From Deltaproteobacteria bacterium HGW-Deltaproteobacteria-6 (GTDB lineage: Bacteria; Desulfobacterota; Syntrophia; Syntrophales; Smithellaceae), in the NCBI GenBank assembly GCA_002840435.1, contig PHAT01000008.1, positions 1 to 64,000 of the forward strand: a stretch of DNA of 64,000 nucleotides. The letters are read 5' to 3'. This document shows, piece by piece, positions 54,538-63,420 of this stretch. The notes beneath the pieces were generated by a model. The model saw only the letters and a program-made list of their open reading frames with translations. It made no database searches and had not been told where the DNA came from. The position numbers and the translations under genes are program-made. The first letter of the stretch is position 1, and each line of letters begins with the position of its first letter.

Positions 54538-55248
54538 ATGAAATTTTATATTGGAACCAGTGGATATGGCTACAAGGAATGGAAGGGTAGGTTTTACCCG
54601 GAAAAAATCTCTCCCCATGACATGCTGGGCTTCTATGCCGGCCATCTCGGCGCAGTGGAGATGAACAACACCTTTTATCATATGCCTACGGACGCCGTCC
54701 TGACCTCCTGGACCCGGCAGGTGCCTGCCGATTTTATCTTTGCCTTCAAAGCGCCCCGGATCATCACACATTACAAGCGTCTCAAAGACGTGGGCGCGGA
54801 GATTTCATATTTTTTCCGGACGCTGACCGTCCTGCACAGCAAACTGGGGCCGGTGCTTTTTCAGTTTCCTGATCGTTTTCAGGCGGACCACAAACAATTG
54901 GAAGATTTTCTCATACTGCTTCCCGCCTGGGCTTCTTGTGCCTTTGAGTTTCGCAGTCCGTCCTGGTTCACGGATATGACTTTGCAACTGCTGCGGGCAA
55001 AAAATTGCAGCCTCTGCATAACGGACACCGACGAGCATCCGGCGGGAGCTATCGCAAGCACCGCGCCATGGGGATATCTGCGGCTGCGCCGGTCGGATTA
55101 CACGGATGCCGATCTCTCATTGTGGCTCAAAAAAATCCGACTTCAAAAATGGAAAGCCGTCTTTGTCTTTTTCAAGCACGAAGCTCAGGCGAAAGGGCCT
55201 GAGTTGGCGATGCGTTTCAGAAAGCTTGCGGAAACCAGCGACACATAA
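54538..55248 (+). CDS. DUF72 family protein
   Basis: The 236-residue TIM-barrel protein of the DUF72/YecE family starts with YIGTSGYGYKEWKGRFYPE and has NTFYHMP near 42 and APRIITHYKRLKD near 70, with an ending in FFKHEA. The biochemical role is unknown; it is often found near DNA repair or nucleic acid genes. It follows the LigD gene by 27 bases and may be part of that operon. Confidence 0.9.
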   Translation: MKFYIGTSGYGYKEWKGRFYPEKISPHDMLGFYAGHLGAVEMNNTFYHMPTDAVLTSWTRQVPADFIFAFKAPRIITHYKRLKDVGAEISYFFRTLTVLHSKLGPVLFQFPDRFQADHKQLEDFLILLPAWASCAFEFRSPSWFTDMTLQLLRAKNCSLCITDTDEHPAGAIASTAPWGYLRLRRSDYTDADLSLWLKKIRLQKWKAVFVFFKHEAQAKGPELAMRFRKLAETSDT

Positions 55249-55298
55249 TATTTCATTTGAAGCTCCCTTGCAATGCTTCAGTAAAGCTTTACACTAAT

Positions 55299-55340
55299 GT
55301 CATTTCGAATCCCGATATGTCGGGATGAGAAATCCTTGTC
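55299..55340. repeat. Small interspersed repeat with hairpin
   Basis: GTCATTTCGA, a TCCCGA-TATG-TCGGGA hairpin (55310-55325) and GAGAAATCCTTGT form the familiar 'GTCATTTCGA...GAGAAATC' intergenic repeat class of Gram-negative genomes. It sits between convergent genes and could serve as a weak terminator for both. Only one copy was seen in the window. Confidence 0.5.
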
Positions 55341-55383
55341 CCGAAACAATGGCCGTTCTTATAAAAACCTGATCGGGCAACCA

Positions 55384-55983
55384 TCAACCCGGGGGCAAAT
55401 TTTTTCCGAATTGTTCAATTTCTTTGCCCGCTTCCTTCAGGCCTTTTCCAACATCATCAGCGACGGCGCGGCCCTTCGCTTTCAATTTCACGGACAGCTC
55501 CCTGGATTTTTTCAGGGCATTTTTCGTGCCGGCTTCAATTTTCCGACCGGTCCAGGCAAAGCCTCTTTCCAGATAAGTTGCCGCCTTATCAAGAGACTCA
55601 CCTGCCTTGACCGACTCTTTCTTCGCCCATGATTCGGCGGACCGGGCATGAGCATCCAAAGCCAGAGCATGATAAGCGCGCCCGAAGGCATCCTCCATCT
55701 TTTTGACGGATGTCACGGACCCTTTTTTCACGTCACCGGCCAGCTTTTCCAGTTCTTGGGCGGAATCGGCAAGCGCCGCCTTACTCTTTTCGGATGCCTT
55801 CATCGATTCCTTTTTCATAAACGCAGCGCTTTTTTTTATCTGCGCCGCCGCAGCATCCATTTTTTTATCCAGATAGTTCTGTTTCGCCTTCTGAAAATTC
55901 TGTTCAATGGATAACGGTGATTCCGGGGCCGCAACAGCTGTCCACGGCAGGATTAACATCATAAAAGCAATGACGATAGTCAT
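55384..55983 (-). CDS. Exported helical repeat protein of unknown function
   Basis: The start at 55983 is set because it gives a signal peptide (MTIVIAFMMLILPWTAVAAP); a frame extending to 56214 is a shadow of the decayed gene before it. The mature 180 residues are almost wholly helical, Lys/Ala/Glu-rich and likely amphipathic (AAAQIKKSAAFMKKESM and similar), resembling LEA-like or YfdX-like periplasmic stress proteins. The ATG overlaps the stop of the decayed upstream gene (ATGA), so translation may once have been coupled. The function is unknown. Confidence 0.7.
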   Translation of the reverse strand: MTIVIAFMMLILPWTAVAAPESPLSIEQNFQKAKQNYLDKKMDAAAAQIKKSAAFMKKESMKASEKSKAALADSAQELEKLAGDVKKGSVTSVKKMEDAFGRAYHALALDAHARSAESWAKKESVKAGESLDKAATYLERGFAWTGRKIEAGTKNALKKSRELSVKLKAKGRAVADDVGKGLKEAGKEIEQFGKNLPPG

Positions 55984-56214
55984 ATGGAAAAATGCACCAT
56001 GGCAATCGTGCCGTCGATGAGATACGCAGACGGGTGGTTGATCGAAAGATAAATAAAACCGGCGTAATAAATACACTGAATAATCCAGCCACTGCAGGTA
56101 TTCAGTTTTCCGCATCTTTGCTGATGGGATGAATCCGCAGATGAAGGAGCCAGCCTCCCAAGGCAATGCCAAAAATGGCCGGAAGCAATATCGAATATAA
56201 TCTTTTTTCTTCAT
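55980..56214 (-). pseudogene. Decayed small membrane protein gene
   Basis: After AGGAGG and ATG, a poly-A run seems to have two extra bases; correcting it gives MKKRLYSILLPAIFGIALGG then WLLHLRIHP and KDAEN. An in-frame TGA follows where Trp would fit (N-stop-IPAVAGLF), and then VFITPVLFIFRSTTRL. One missing base leads into AYLIDGTIAMVHFSI and a stop that overlaps the ATG of the next gene. Together these make a typical three-helix membrane protein of about 80 residues. Three independent lesions make a pseudogene more likely than a sequencing fault. Confidence 0.68.
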
Positions 56215-56297
56215 TATTTTCCTCCTGCATTTTATATTTCAGATGGACTTTCTGATGTTTTTCATCATGCAATAATAACCGGACCCTGAAAATCATT

Positions 56298-57686
56298 TTA
56301 CAACGCTTCAATAGCGGTAATGAGTTCCTGAACTATTTTTTTCCCATCGCCGAAGAGCATCATCGTATTATCGGCTGCGAAAAGTGGATTGGGTATTCCG
56401 GCAAAGCCCGGGCTTAAGCTCCGCTTGATCACAATCACCGTGCGGGCATGATCGACATTGAGAATGGGCATGCCGGCAATAGGACTTTTCGGATCGGTTC
56501 GGGCCAGCGGATTAACCACGTCGTTGGCCCCGATCACCAAAACCACATCCGTCCGGTCAAATGTCGGATTGATTTCATCCATGGTTTTTAATTTGTCATA
56601 GGGAATGTTCGCTTCTGCAAGAAGCACATTCATATGGCCCGGCATTCGGCCAGCAACCGGATGGATGCCGAATTCAACATCGATTCCCCGAGATTCCAAG
56701 AGAGTTACCAGAGCGCTGACGGCATGCTGTGCCTGCGAAACTGCCAGACCGTAGCCCGGCGTAATGACAACACGCTGTGCCGTATCGAGGAGCATGGCCG
56801 CATCGTCCGGACTTACGGATTTCACGCGTCCTTCGTAGATATCCGCTGCCCGGCCGGTCTGAGTGGATGATCCTGTTCTTCCAAAAACACAGTTTCCAAA
56901 TGAACGGTTCATCGCTTTACACATAATTTTTGTCAGGATCACACCGGATGCCCCGACGAGCGCTCCGGAAATAATCAGAAGATTGTTGGACAGGACAAAT
57001 CCGGTTGCCGCCGCCGCCAGGCCTGAGTATGAATTGAGCAGCGCAATAATCACCGGCATATCCGCGCCGCCGACCGGAATAATTAGCAGCACGCCCAGAA
57101 TCGAGGAAACCGCAACCAATGCCCAATAGGCCCAGTATGCCGATGGATCGATGACAAGAATTCCGCCAAACGCAGCTATGATGATCATAAGAACAACATT
57201 CAGTCCATCCTGCCCCTGAAAACGCAAGGCTTTTTCCGTCGTAATGCCCTGAAGTTTGCCGAAGGCCAAAAGGCTCCCACAAAAGGTCACGGCGCCGATG
57301 AAACCGGCTGCTGCTGTGGATAGTGTGAATTGGATGGAAGGGTTTTGCGTAAGCAGAATGATTTCTGCAAATGCGGCTGCGGCAACCAATACCGAAGCAC
57401 CGCCGCCCAGACCGTTGAGCACAGCGACAATCTGCGGGACGGCCGTCATTTTTGCCTTTTGCGCAAGGATGATCCCGGCTGCGGAACCCGCCAGCATTCC
57501 GGCAAAAATGATTTCATAACTCACGATCCGGCGATCGAAAAGTGTTATCAGAACCGCGATCAGCATCCCCAGCGCGCCCAGCCTGTTGCCACGCGTTGCC
57601 GTCCGCGGATGCGCCAGATCCTTCAATCCGAACACAAAAAAGGATGAAGCAACCAGATAGGCGATATTGACGTAAATGCTGTTCAC
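56298..57686 (-). CDS. pntB: NAD(P) transhydrogenase subunit beta
   Basis: The 462-residue subunit carries nine or so membrane helices (residues 1-260) and the NADP-binding domain III (about 290-460) with GYGLAVSQAQHAV near 313, VEFGIHPVAGRMPGHMN near 334 and GANDVVNP near 390. It couples proton movement to hydride transfer from NADH to NADP+. It adjoins the small alpha-2 gene by one base. Confidence 0.95.
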   Translation of the reverse strand: MNSIYVNIAYLVASSFFVFGLKDLAHPRTATRGNRLGALGMLIAVLITLFDRRIVSYEIIFAGMLAGSAAGIILAQKAKMTAVPQIVAVLNGLGGGASVLVAAAAFAEIILLTQNPSIQFTLSTAAAGFIGAVTFCGSLLAFGKLQGITTEKALRFQGQDGLNVVLMIIIAAFGGILVIDPSAYWAYWALVAVSSILGVLLIIPVGGADMPVIIALLNSYSGLAAAATGFVLSNNLLIISGALVGASGVILTKIMCKAMNRSFGNCVFGRTGSSTQTGRAADIYEGRVKSVSPDDAAMLLDTAQRVVITPGYGLAVSQAQHAVSALVTLLESRGIDVEFGIHPVAGRMPGHMNVLLAEANIPYDKLKTMDEINPTFDRTDVVLVIGANDVVNPLARTDPKSPIAGMPILNVDHARTVIVIKRSLSPGFAGIPNPLFAADNTMMLFGDGKKIVQELITAIEAL

Positions 57687-57687
57687 A

Positions 57688-57969
57688 TTATTCCTTTCTT
57701 TTAAACATTTTAAGCATCCGGTGCGTAATCAGAAATCCGCCGACAACATTGATGGTTGCAAAAGCAACGGCAACAAATCCTAAAACGGAGATCAGCAGCG
57801 ATTCCTTTGCGCCGGCGGCAATCAGGGCCCCGATCAGGGTGATGCCGGAGACGGCATTGGCGCCCGACATCAGCGGGGTGTGCAGAATGGGGGGCACTTT
57901 GGTAATGACTTCAAAGCCCACAAAGGTGGCCAGAACAAAAATGGTCAAAGCGGTAATGAAAGCATCCAT
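57688..57969 (-). CDS. pntAB: NAD(P) transhydrogenase subunit alpha, membrane part (PntAB)
   Basis: The 93-residue protein has three membrane helices and the segment VPPILHTPLMSGANAVSGI, diagnostic of the alpha-2 subunit. It lies between pntAA and pntB as in three-gene transhydrogenases of deltaproteobacteria and alphaproteobacteria. Confidence 0.94.
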   Translation of the reverse strand: MDAFITALTIFVLATFVGFEVITKVPPILHTPLMSGANAVSGITLIGALIAAGAKESLLISVLGFVAVAFATINVVGGFLITHRMLKMFKRKE

Positions 57970-57974
57970 TAATT

Positions 57975-59171
57975 TTATCCTCCCGTCATTTCATTTTGGG
58001 AAGCGGTCGCAGGTTCGAGTAATTTATTGACTGCCGGATGTATGACCCGGCCGTCCCGTGTAATCATGGTTTCACGGATGATTTGATCATCCAAGTTAAA
58101 GTTTGCCGGAAGTATTTTACCGTTGCCGGTCAGGTGCAGAATAAAATTTACGACATTGTTGGCAAACATCTGGCTGGCATGATAGGGAACCGTCGAGGCC
58201 AGGTTTTCGGGTGCGATGATGGTTACATCGTGTTTTAAAACTATTTTACAAGACTCCGTGAGTTCGCAGTTGCCGCCCTGTTCACCCGCCAGATCAATAA
58301 TGACCGTACCCGGAGACATTCTTTGCACCATCTCTTCCGTAATCAGGATCGGCGCTTTGCTTCCGAAGACGGCGGCGCTGGTCACGACAACGTTACTTTC
58401 CATGATCGCCTTGGTCATTAACTCGCGTTGCCGAAGGTAGAATGCCTCATCCATTGCCCGGGCATAGCCTCCGCCTGTTTCAGCATCCTGAGCTTCCGCG
58501 GGCAGATCCAGAAACTTTGCACCCAGACTCTCTACCTGCTCTTTGGCCGCCCCGCGAATGTCCCAGGCCTGCACCAGGGCGCCAAGTCTCCGGGCAGTGG
58601 CTATCGCCTGCAGACCAGCCACGCCGGCGCCGATAATGAATACATGGGCGGGCAGAATTGTACCGGCCGCCGTCATTAGAAGCGGAAACAGGCGGGGAAG
58701 ATGATCGGCAGCCAGAATAATGGCCTTGTAACCGGCAATCGAAGCCATGGAAGATAGCACATCCATGCTCTGCGCCCGGGCTATTCGGGGCATGAGTTCC
58801 AAGGCAAATGCGGTTACCATATGATCGGCCAGCGCTTTGACCGAAGTCGGTGCACCCAGCGGGTTTAAAAGCCCGATCAGGACCTGACCCTCGTGCATCA
58901 GGGAAAGATCATCCTCATCTATCATGCCTTCCCGATTCAGAGCATGAACCTGGAAAATGTAATCGCTTTGATCAAAGACAATTTGCCGGTCTGAGACAAT
59001 AGCAGCGCCTCTGGCCCGGTAATCCTGATCGGTAAAGCCGGACAGGCGGCCGGCCCCTTCCTCCATTAGGACTGTAAAACCGGCAGCCGTGAGCCTGGGA
59101 ATGACCTGGGGAATCACGGCGACACGCTGTTCGCCGGGATACATTTCTTTAGTGATGCCGATATTTATCAT
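57975..59171 (-). CDS. pntAA: NAD(P) transhydrogenase subunit alpha, NAD-binding part (PntAA)
   Basis: The 398-residue soluble subunit binds NAD(H). The alanine dehydrogenase/PNT fold shows TKEMYPGEQRVAVIPQ near 7, the Rossmann motif VFIIGAGVAGLQAIATARRLG near 174, and PGTVIIDLAGEQGGN near 275. It starts after AGGG and precedes pntAB by five bases. The operon makes NADPH for biosynthesis. Confidence 0.95.
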   Translation of the reverse strand: MINIGITKEMYPGEQRVAVIPQVIPRLTAAGFTVLMEEGAGRLSGFTDQDYRARGAAIVSDRQIVFDQSDYIFQVHALNREGMIDEDDLSLMHEGQVLIGLLNPLGAPTSVKALADHMVTAFALELMPRIARAQSMDVLSSMASIAGYKAIILAADHLPRLFPLLMTAAGTILPAHVFIIGAGVAGLQAIATARRLGALVQAWDIRGAAKEQVESLGAKFLDLPAEAQDAETGGGYARAMDEAFYLRQRELMTKAIMESNVVVTSAAVFGSKAPILITEEMVQRMSPGTVIIDLAGEQGGNCELTESCKIVLKHDVTIIAPENLASTVPYHASQMFANNVVNFILHLTGNGKILPANFNLDDQIIRETMITRDGRVIHPAVNKLLEPATASQNEMTGG

Positions 59172-59187
59172 TTTCTATCCCTGCTTT

Positions 59188-62100
59188 CTAACTTCCTTTT
59201 TCTTCATCAACGTCTTTTGAGTGTTCCGCAGCCAGCAGCAGATACATGCCGGGTACGACAAAAATGGTGAACAATGTGCCGATGGCAATGCCGGTCATAA
59301 TCACCAGGCCCATATTAAAACGGCCCTCGGCGCCGGCGCCCGATGCCGTAACCAGCGGCACCACCCCGACAACCATGGCGGCCGTCGTCATCAAAATCGG
59401 GCGAAGCCTGATGCAGGCTGCCATCTCGATGGCATCGCGCTTATTTTCGCCTTCTTTTTGCAGATCATTGGCAAACTGAACAATCAGAATGCCATGTTTG
59501 CTGATCAATCCGATCAGCGTCACAAGGCCGACCTCGGTATAAATATTGAGGCTGGCGCCGCCCACGCCCAGACTGATGAAGATCATGGCGCCGCAAATGG
59601 ACATGGGCACGCTGATCATCACGATCAGCGGATCGCGAAAACTTTCAAAGAGCGCCGCGAGAGCCAGATAAATGATGAACAGGGCAAAAATAAATGTCAC
59701 CAGAAGCGTGCTCGATTCATTCATGTACTGCCTGGACTGGCCGGCATAGTCAATGCTGTATCCCTGCGGCAGCAGATCCACGGCAATATTTCTGAGCGCA
59801 GCCAGGGCATCACCCAGGGTGACTCCGGGGGCGGGCACCGCTGAAATCGTCGCCGAATTCAGTTGTTGAAAATGATTGAGCGATTCCGGCACAACACTGG
59901 TCTTCAGATCGACAATCGTTGAAAAAGGAATGGATGCACCGCTTGACGTTTTGAAATAGTAATCCCGCAATTGACTTGTGTTAAGTCTGAAATTCTGCTG
60001 GACTTGGGGAATCACTTTGTACGACCGGCCCTGCAGATCAAAATAATTGACATAGCCGCCGCCCAGCATCGAGCCCAACGCGGAGCCGACGTCGCGCATG
60101 GTCAGTCCCATCTGGGCCGCTTTATCCCGGTTGATGTTTAAAATGGTCTGCGGCTTGTCAATTTTCAGATCCGTGTCCACATAAGCAAACAGGCCGCTCC
60201 GGTAAGCAGAGGCCAGCATGTTTTGCGATATCTCATTGAGATTTTCGAAGGATTCCGTTGTGCCAATGATAAATTGCACCGGCAATCCGCTGGTGCCCGG
60301 CAACGGCGGTCTTAAAAAGGAGACGGCCTGGGCGCCGGCGATGCCGCCCAGCTGCATCTGAACCTGCGGGTTTAACTGCATGGTGGTGCGTTTGCGCTTA
60401 TCCCATGGTTTCGTCACCATTCCGGCCACGGCCGTATTCAATCCATTAACGCCGTCAAATTGAAACACATGATCCGTTTCGGGGTATCCTTTGATGATAT
60501 CAAATACCTGCCGGGTATTGAGTTGCGTCTGCGCAAGCGTCGCATTCGGCGCAGCCGTAATGAAAGAAATGATAATGCCCTGATCTTCCTGCGGAGCCAG
60601 TTCACTATTGGAGCTGATAAATAAAAAATAATTACTGAAAATGATCAGGACGGCGAAGACAATCGTCACCGGCAGGTAGTCCAGAGCCGTGGCAAGCATT
60701 TTTTTGTAGATGCGGCGCAAAAATTCAAACTGGCCGTTGACAAATTTTTCAAAACGGTTTTGGGCGGCATCGCTTCCCCCCTTCAAAAACCTGGAGCACA
60801 TCATGGGAGACAAGGTTAAGGCGATGACAGCCGATACGGCCACGGCGGCGGCCAGTGAGTAAGCAAATTCGGTAAAGAGCGCTCCGGTAAGGCCGCCCAT
60901 AAAACCAATCGGGACATATACGGCAATCAGCACCACGGTGATGGCAATGATCGGCCCGGCCAGTTCTCTCGCTCCATCGATGGCCGCCTGCACCGGCGAC
61001 AAGCCCATTTCGATATGCCGGTGAGCATTTTCGACGACAATGATGGCATCATCGACGACCAGCCCAATGGCGAGCACCAAGGCCAGAAGGGTCAGCAGAT
61101 TAATCGAATACCCGAGAAGCAGCATGATAAAAAACGCCCCGACCAGAGACAGCGGGATGGCAATCGTCGGGATGATGACGGAACGAACCGACGCCAGAAA
61201 CAGATAAATCACGATCGTGACAATCAACAGCGCCTGGAGGATCGTGATGATCACTTCTTCGATGGAGCTGTTGATGTATTTGGTGGCGTCGTAGACGATG
61301 CGGCCTTTGAGTTCGGAGGGAAACTGCTCCTCGATGGGAGGAAAAGCCTTGCGCACCTTGTCAATAACAGTCAGCAGATTGGCGCCCGGCGCTACTTTAA
61401 TGCCGATAAACGTTGCCTTGTCGCCGTCAAAGGCAACCGATGTATCATAGTCTTCCGACCCCAGTGTAATTTTGCCGATATCACCGAGGCGGATGATGGC
61501 GTATTTGCGGGATTTAACGATCAGCGCCTTAAATTCCTCCACCGAATGAAGCGTGGTATCGGCCACCAGATTGACGGTAATCATCTGTCCCTGTGTGCGG
61601 CCGATGGCGGAGATAAAATCATTGTCGGCCAAAGCATTGCTTACATCCGTCGCGGTTATGCCATAGGCCGCCATCTTCTGCGGATCGAGCCAGATGCGCA
61701 TGGCGAAGCGCCTGGCACCCAGAACCTCGGCCGTCTGAACGCCCTCCACCGCCTGCAATTTCGGCTGCACCACCCGAATCAGATAATCGGTTATTTTATT
61801 GGCAGGCATGACTTTGCTGTAGAAGCCGATATACATGGAGGCGATGGTTTCGCCGATGGCAACGGTGATAACAGGATGTTGCGCATCTTTCGGCAACTGG
61901 TTGAGGACGGCATTTACCTTCGTATTGATTTCCGTCAGCGCGGAATTGGGATCGTAATTGAGGCGCAAATTGGCCTGAATGGAACTGACGCTTTGCGTGC
62001 TGGTCGAGGTGAGGTAGTCAATCCCGTTGGCCTGGGCAATCGAATTTTCCAGGGGGGTGGTAATAAAGCCCGCAACAACCGACGGATCTGAGCCGGTATA

Positions 62101-62250
62101 CACGGTTGTCACCGTCACCACCGCATTTTGAGTGTAGGGAAACTCCCGGACCTTTAACAGGCCGATTGAACGCAGTCCCAGTGTTAAGATCAGCAGGCTG
62201 ATTACAATGGATAAAACCGGCCGCCGGACAAATATATCCGTGAAATGCAT
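59188..62250 (-). CDS. RND multidrug efflux transporter, AcrB/MexB family
   Basis: The 1020-residue pump of the HAE-1 family begins MHFTDIFVRRPVLSIVISLL, has twelve membrane helices and the proton relay GLVVDDAIIVVENAHRHIE near 400. VPIGFMGGLTGALFTEFA near 450 is also typical. The likely substrates are organic compounds; the family does not include the heavy-metal pumps. It is the middle gene of an adaptor-pump-outer-membrane operon in the same direction. Confidence 0.94.
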   Translation of the reverse strand: MHFTDIFVRRPVLSIVISLLILTLGLRSIGLLKVREFPYTQNAVVTVTTVYTGSDPSVVAGFITTPLENSIAQANGIDYLTSTSTQSVSSIQANLRLNYDPNSALTEINTKVNAVLNQLPKDAQHPVITVAIGETIASMYIGFYSKVMPANKITDYLIRVVQPKLQAVEGVQTAEVLGARRFAMRIWLDPQKMAAYGITATDVSNALADNDFISAIGRTQGQMITVNLVADTTLHSVEEFKALIVKSRKYAIIRLGDIGKITLGSEDYDTSVAFDGDKATFIGIKVAPGANLLTVIDKVRKAFPPIEEQFPSELKGRIVYDATKYINSSIEEVIITILQALLIVTIVIYLFLASVRSVIIPTIAIPLSLVGAFFIMLLLGYSINLLTLLALVLAIGLVVDDAIIVVENAHRHIEMGLSPVQAAIDGARELAGPIIAITVVLIAVYVPIGFMGGLTGALFTEFAYSLAAAVAVSAVIALTLSPMMCSRFLKGGSDAAQNRFEKFVNGQFEFLRRIYKKMLATALDYLPVTIVFAVLIIFSNYFLFISSNSELAPQEDQGIIISFITAAPNATLAQTQLNTRQVFDIIKGYPETDHVFQFDGVNGLNTAVAGMVTKPWDKRKRTTMQLNPQVQMQLGGIAGAQAVSFLRPPLPGTSGLPVQFIIGTTESFENLNEISQNMLASAYRSGLFAYVDTDLKIDKPQTILNINRDKAAQMGLTMRDVGSALGSMLGGGYVNYFDLQGRSYKVIPQVQQNFRLNTSQLRDYYFKTSSGASIPFSTIVDLKTSVVPESLNHFQQLNSATISAVPAPGVTLGDALAALRNIAVDLLPQGYSIDYAGQSRQYMNESSTLLVTFIFALFIIYLALAALFESFRDPLIVMISVPMSICGAMIFISLGVGGASLNIYTEVGLVTLIGLISKHGILIVQFANDLQKEGENKRDAIEMAACIRLRPILMTTAAMVVGVVPLVTASGAGAEGRFNMGLVIMTGIAIGTLFTIFVVPGMYLLLAAEHSKDVDEEKGS

Positions 62251-62265
62251 GGATAATCCTTTCGC

Positions 62266-63420
62266 TCATTCATCGACAGTCACTGGCGCTGCATCATTTT
62301 TGGGTTGAAACTTGTTATCAATGACCACGGAGCTCCCCGATTTCAGTTTGAAATGACCGCTTGTCACAACCGTATCACCCTCTTTGACGCCGCTTAGTAT
62401 GGCCACCTGATCTCCGCGGACCGGCCCCGTTGTGACGATGGATTGCTTCACGGTCCATGCCTCGCGTCTGGCCTGATCCTGCGCGCCTTTTTCAACAATG
62501 AAAACCATTTCTCCATAGGGGTTAAAGGAAACGGCGGTCTGAGGAAGCGTCAGATACTTATTGACAACACCCGTCTGAATTTCGATGGAAACAGACATGC
62601 CCGGCAGAAGTTCGCCCCGGGCATTGCGAATGACGGATTCCACCTGGATATTGCGTGTTTCCGGATCGACCTTCGGATTAATGGTTGTAATGATTCCCTG
62701 AAACGTCCGTCCCGGATACGCGTCACTCACTGCAATAATGCTCTGGCCTTTTTTTATACGCCCCAGTTCCTGCTGGGGCAGATAGAAATTGCCATAGAGG
62801 GCGTCCAGAGACTGCAGGGTAACAATTTTATCACCGGCGTTGAGGTATTGCCCGAGATTAACCATGCTGATTCCCAGCCGTCCATCAAACGGCGCCCGGA
62901 TAGACTTTTTCGCAACAAGCGCCTGCTGCTGCGCAAGCAACGCCCGCTTACTCTTGAGATCGGCCTCATCGGCATCCAGGACGGCCCGGCTGACAGCCGA
63001 AGCGGCATACTGCCTGACGTCGCGATCATAAACGATTTTAGCAAGCTCCGCCGCCGCTGCCAGGGAATGCATCTGCGCCACATCCGAATCGGCATTAAGC
63101 TCAACCAGAAGCTCGCCTGCCCGGATATTTTGTCCCGGTTGAAAATGAATCCGGCGCACCAGACCCGATATCTCGCAGGTCACATCCACGCCGCGAACGG
63201 CGCGCAGGCTGCCGACCACCCTGAGCTGCGGCTGCCAGACTTTTAATTCGGCTTTTGCCGCCGTCACCGTTACCGGAGGCATCTTCCGGCCGGCCATTGA
63301 TTTCCCGGCCATCTGCGTCTGAAGAGCCTTGTATCCGAAAATACCGCCGAAGATAATCCCCGCCGCCAGCAGCATGATCACCATACCCCTGACCATTCTT
63401 TTTCGTTGTTCAGAAATCAT
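62266..63420 (-). CDS. RND efflux periplasmic adaptor (membrane fusion protein)
   Basis: The 384-residue adaptor has an N-terminal membrane anchor (about residues 12-28), a lipoyl/hybrid domain (GLVRRIHFQPGQNIRAGELL near 90), a helical hairpin (about 105-165) and beta domains (RAPFDGRLGISMVNLGQYL near 175). It connects the pump to the outer-membrane channel. It precedes the pump gene by 15 bases and overlaps the outer-membrane gene stop by four. Confidence 0.93.
   Translation of the reverse strand: MISEQRKRMVRGMVIMLLAAGIIFGGIFGYKALQTQMAGKSMAGRKMPPVTVTAAKAELKVWQPQLRVVGSLRAVRGVDVTCEISGLVRRIHFQPGQNIRAGELLVELNADSDVAQMHSLAAAAELAKIVYDRDVRQYAASAVSRAVLDADEADLKSKRALLAQQQALVAKKSIRAPFDGRLGISMVNLGQYLNAGDKIVTLQSLDALYGNFYLPQQELGRIKKGQSIIAVSDAYPGRTFQGIITTINPKVDPETRNIQVESVIRNARGELLPGMSVSIEIQTGVVNKYLTLPQTAVSFNPYGEMVFIVEKGAQDQARREAWTVKQSIVTTGPVRGDQVAILSGVKEGDTVVTSGHFKLKSGSSVVIDNKFQPKNDAAPVTVDE

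Noticed and set aside
55384-56214. A 276-codon protein starting at 56214
   Set aside because: Its first 77 codons are a wrong-frame reading of the decayed membrane gene; the signal peptide and true start are at 55983.
61015-62091. A 358-codon plus-strand frame opposite the RND pump
   Set aside because: It is a shadow of the pump gene; Asp/Arg/Gln-rich low-complexity protein without domains.
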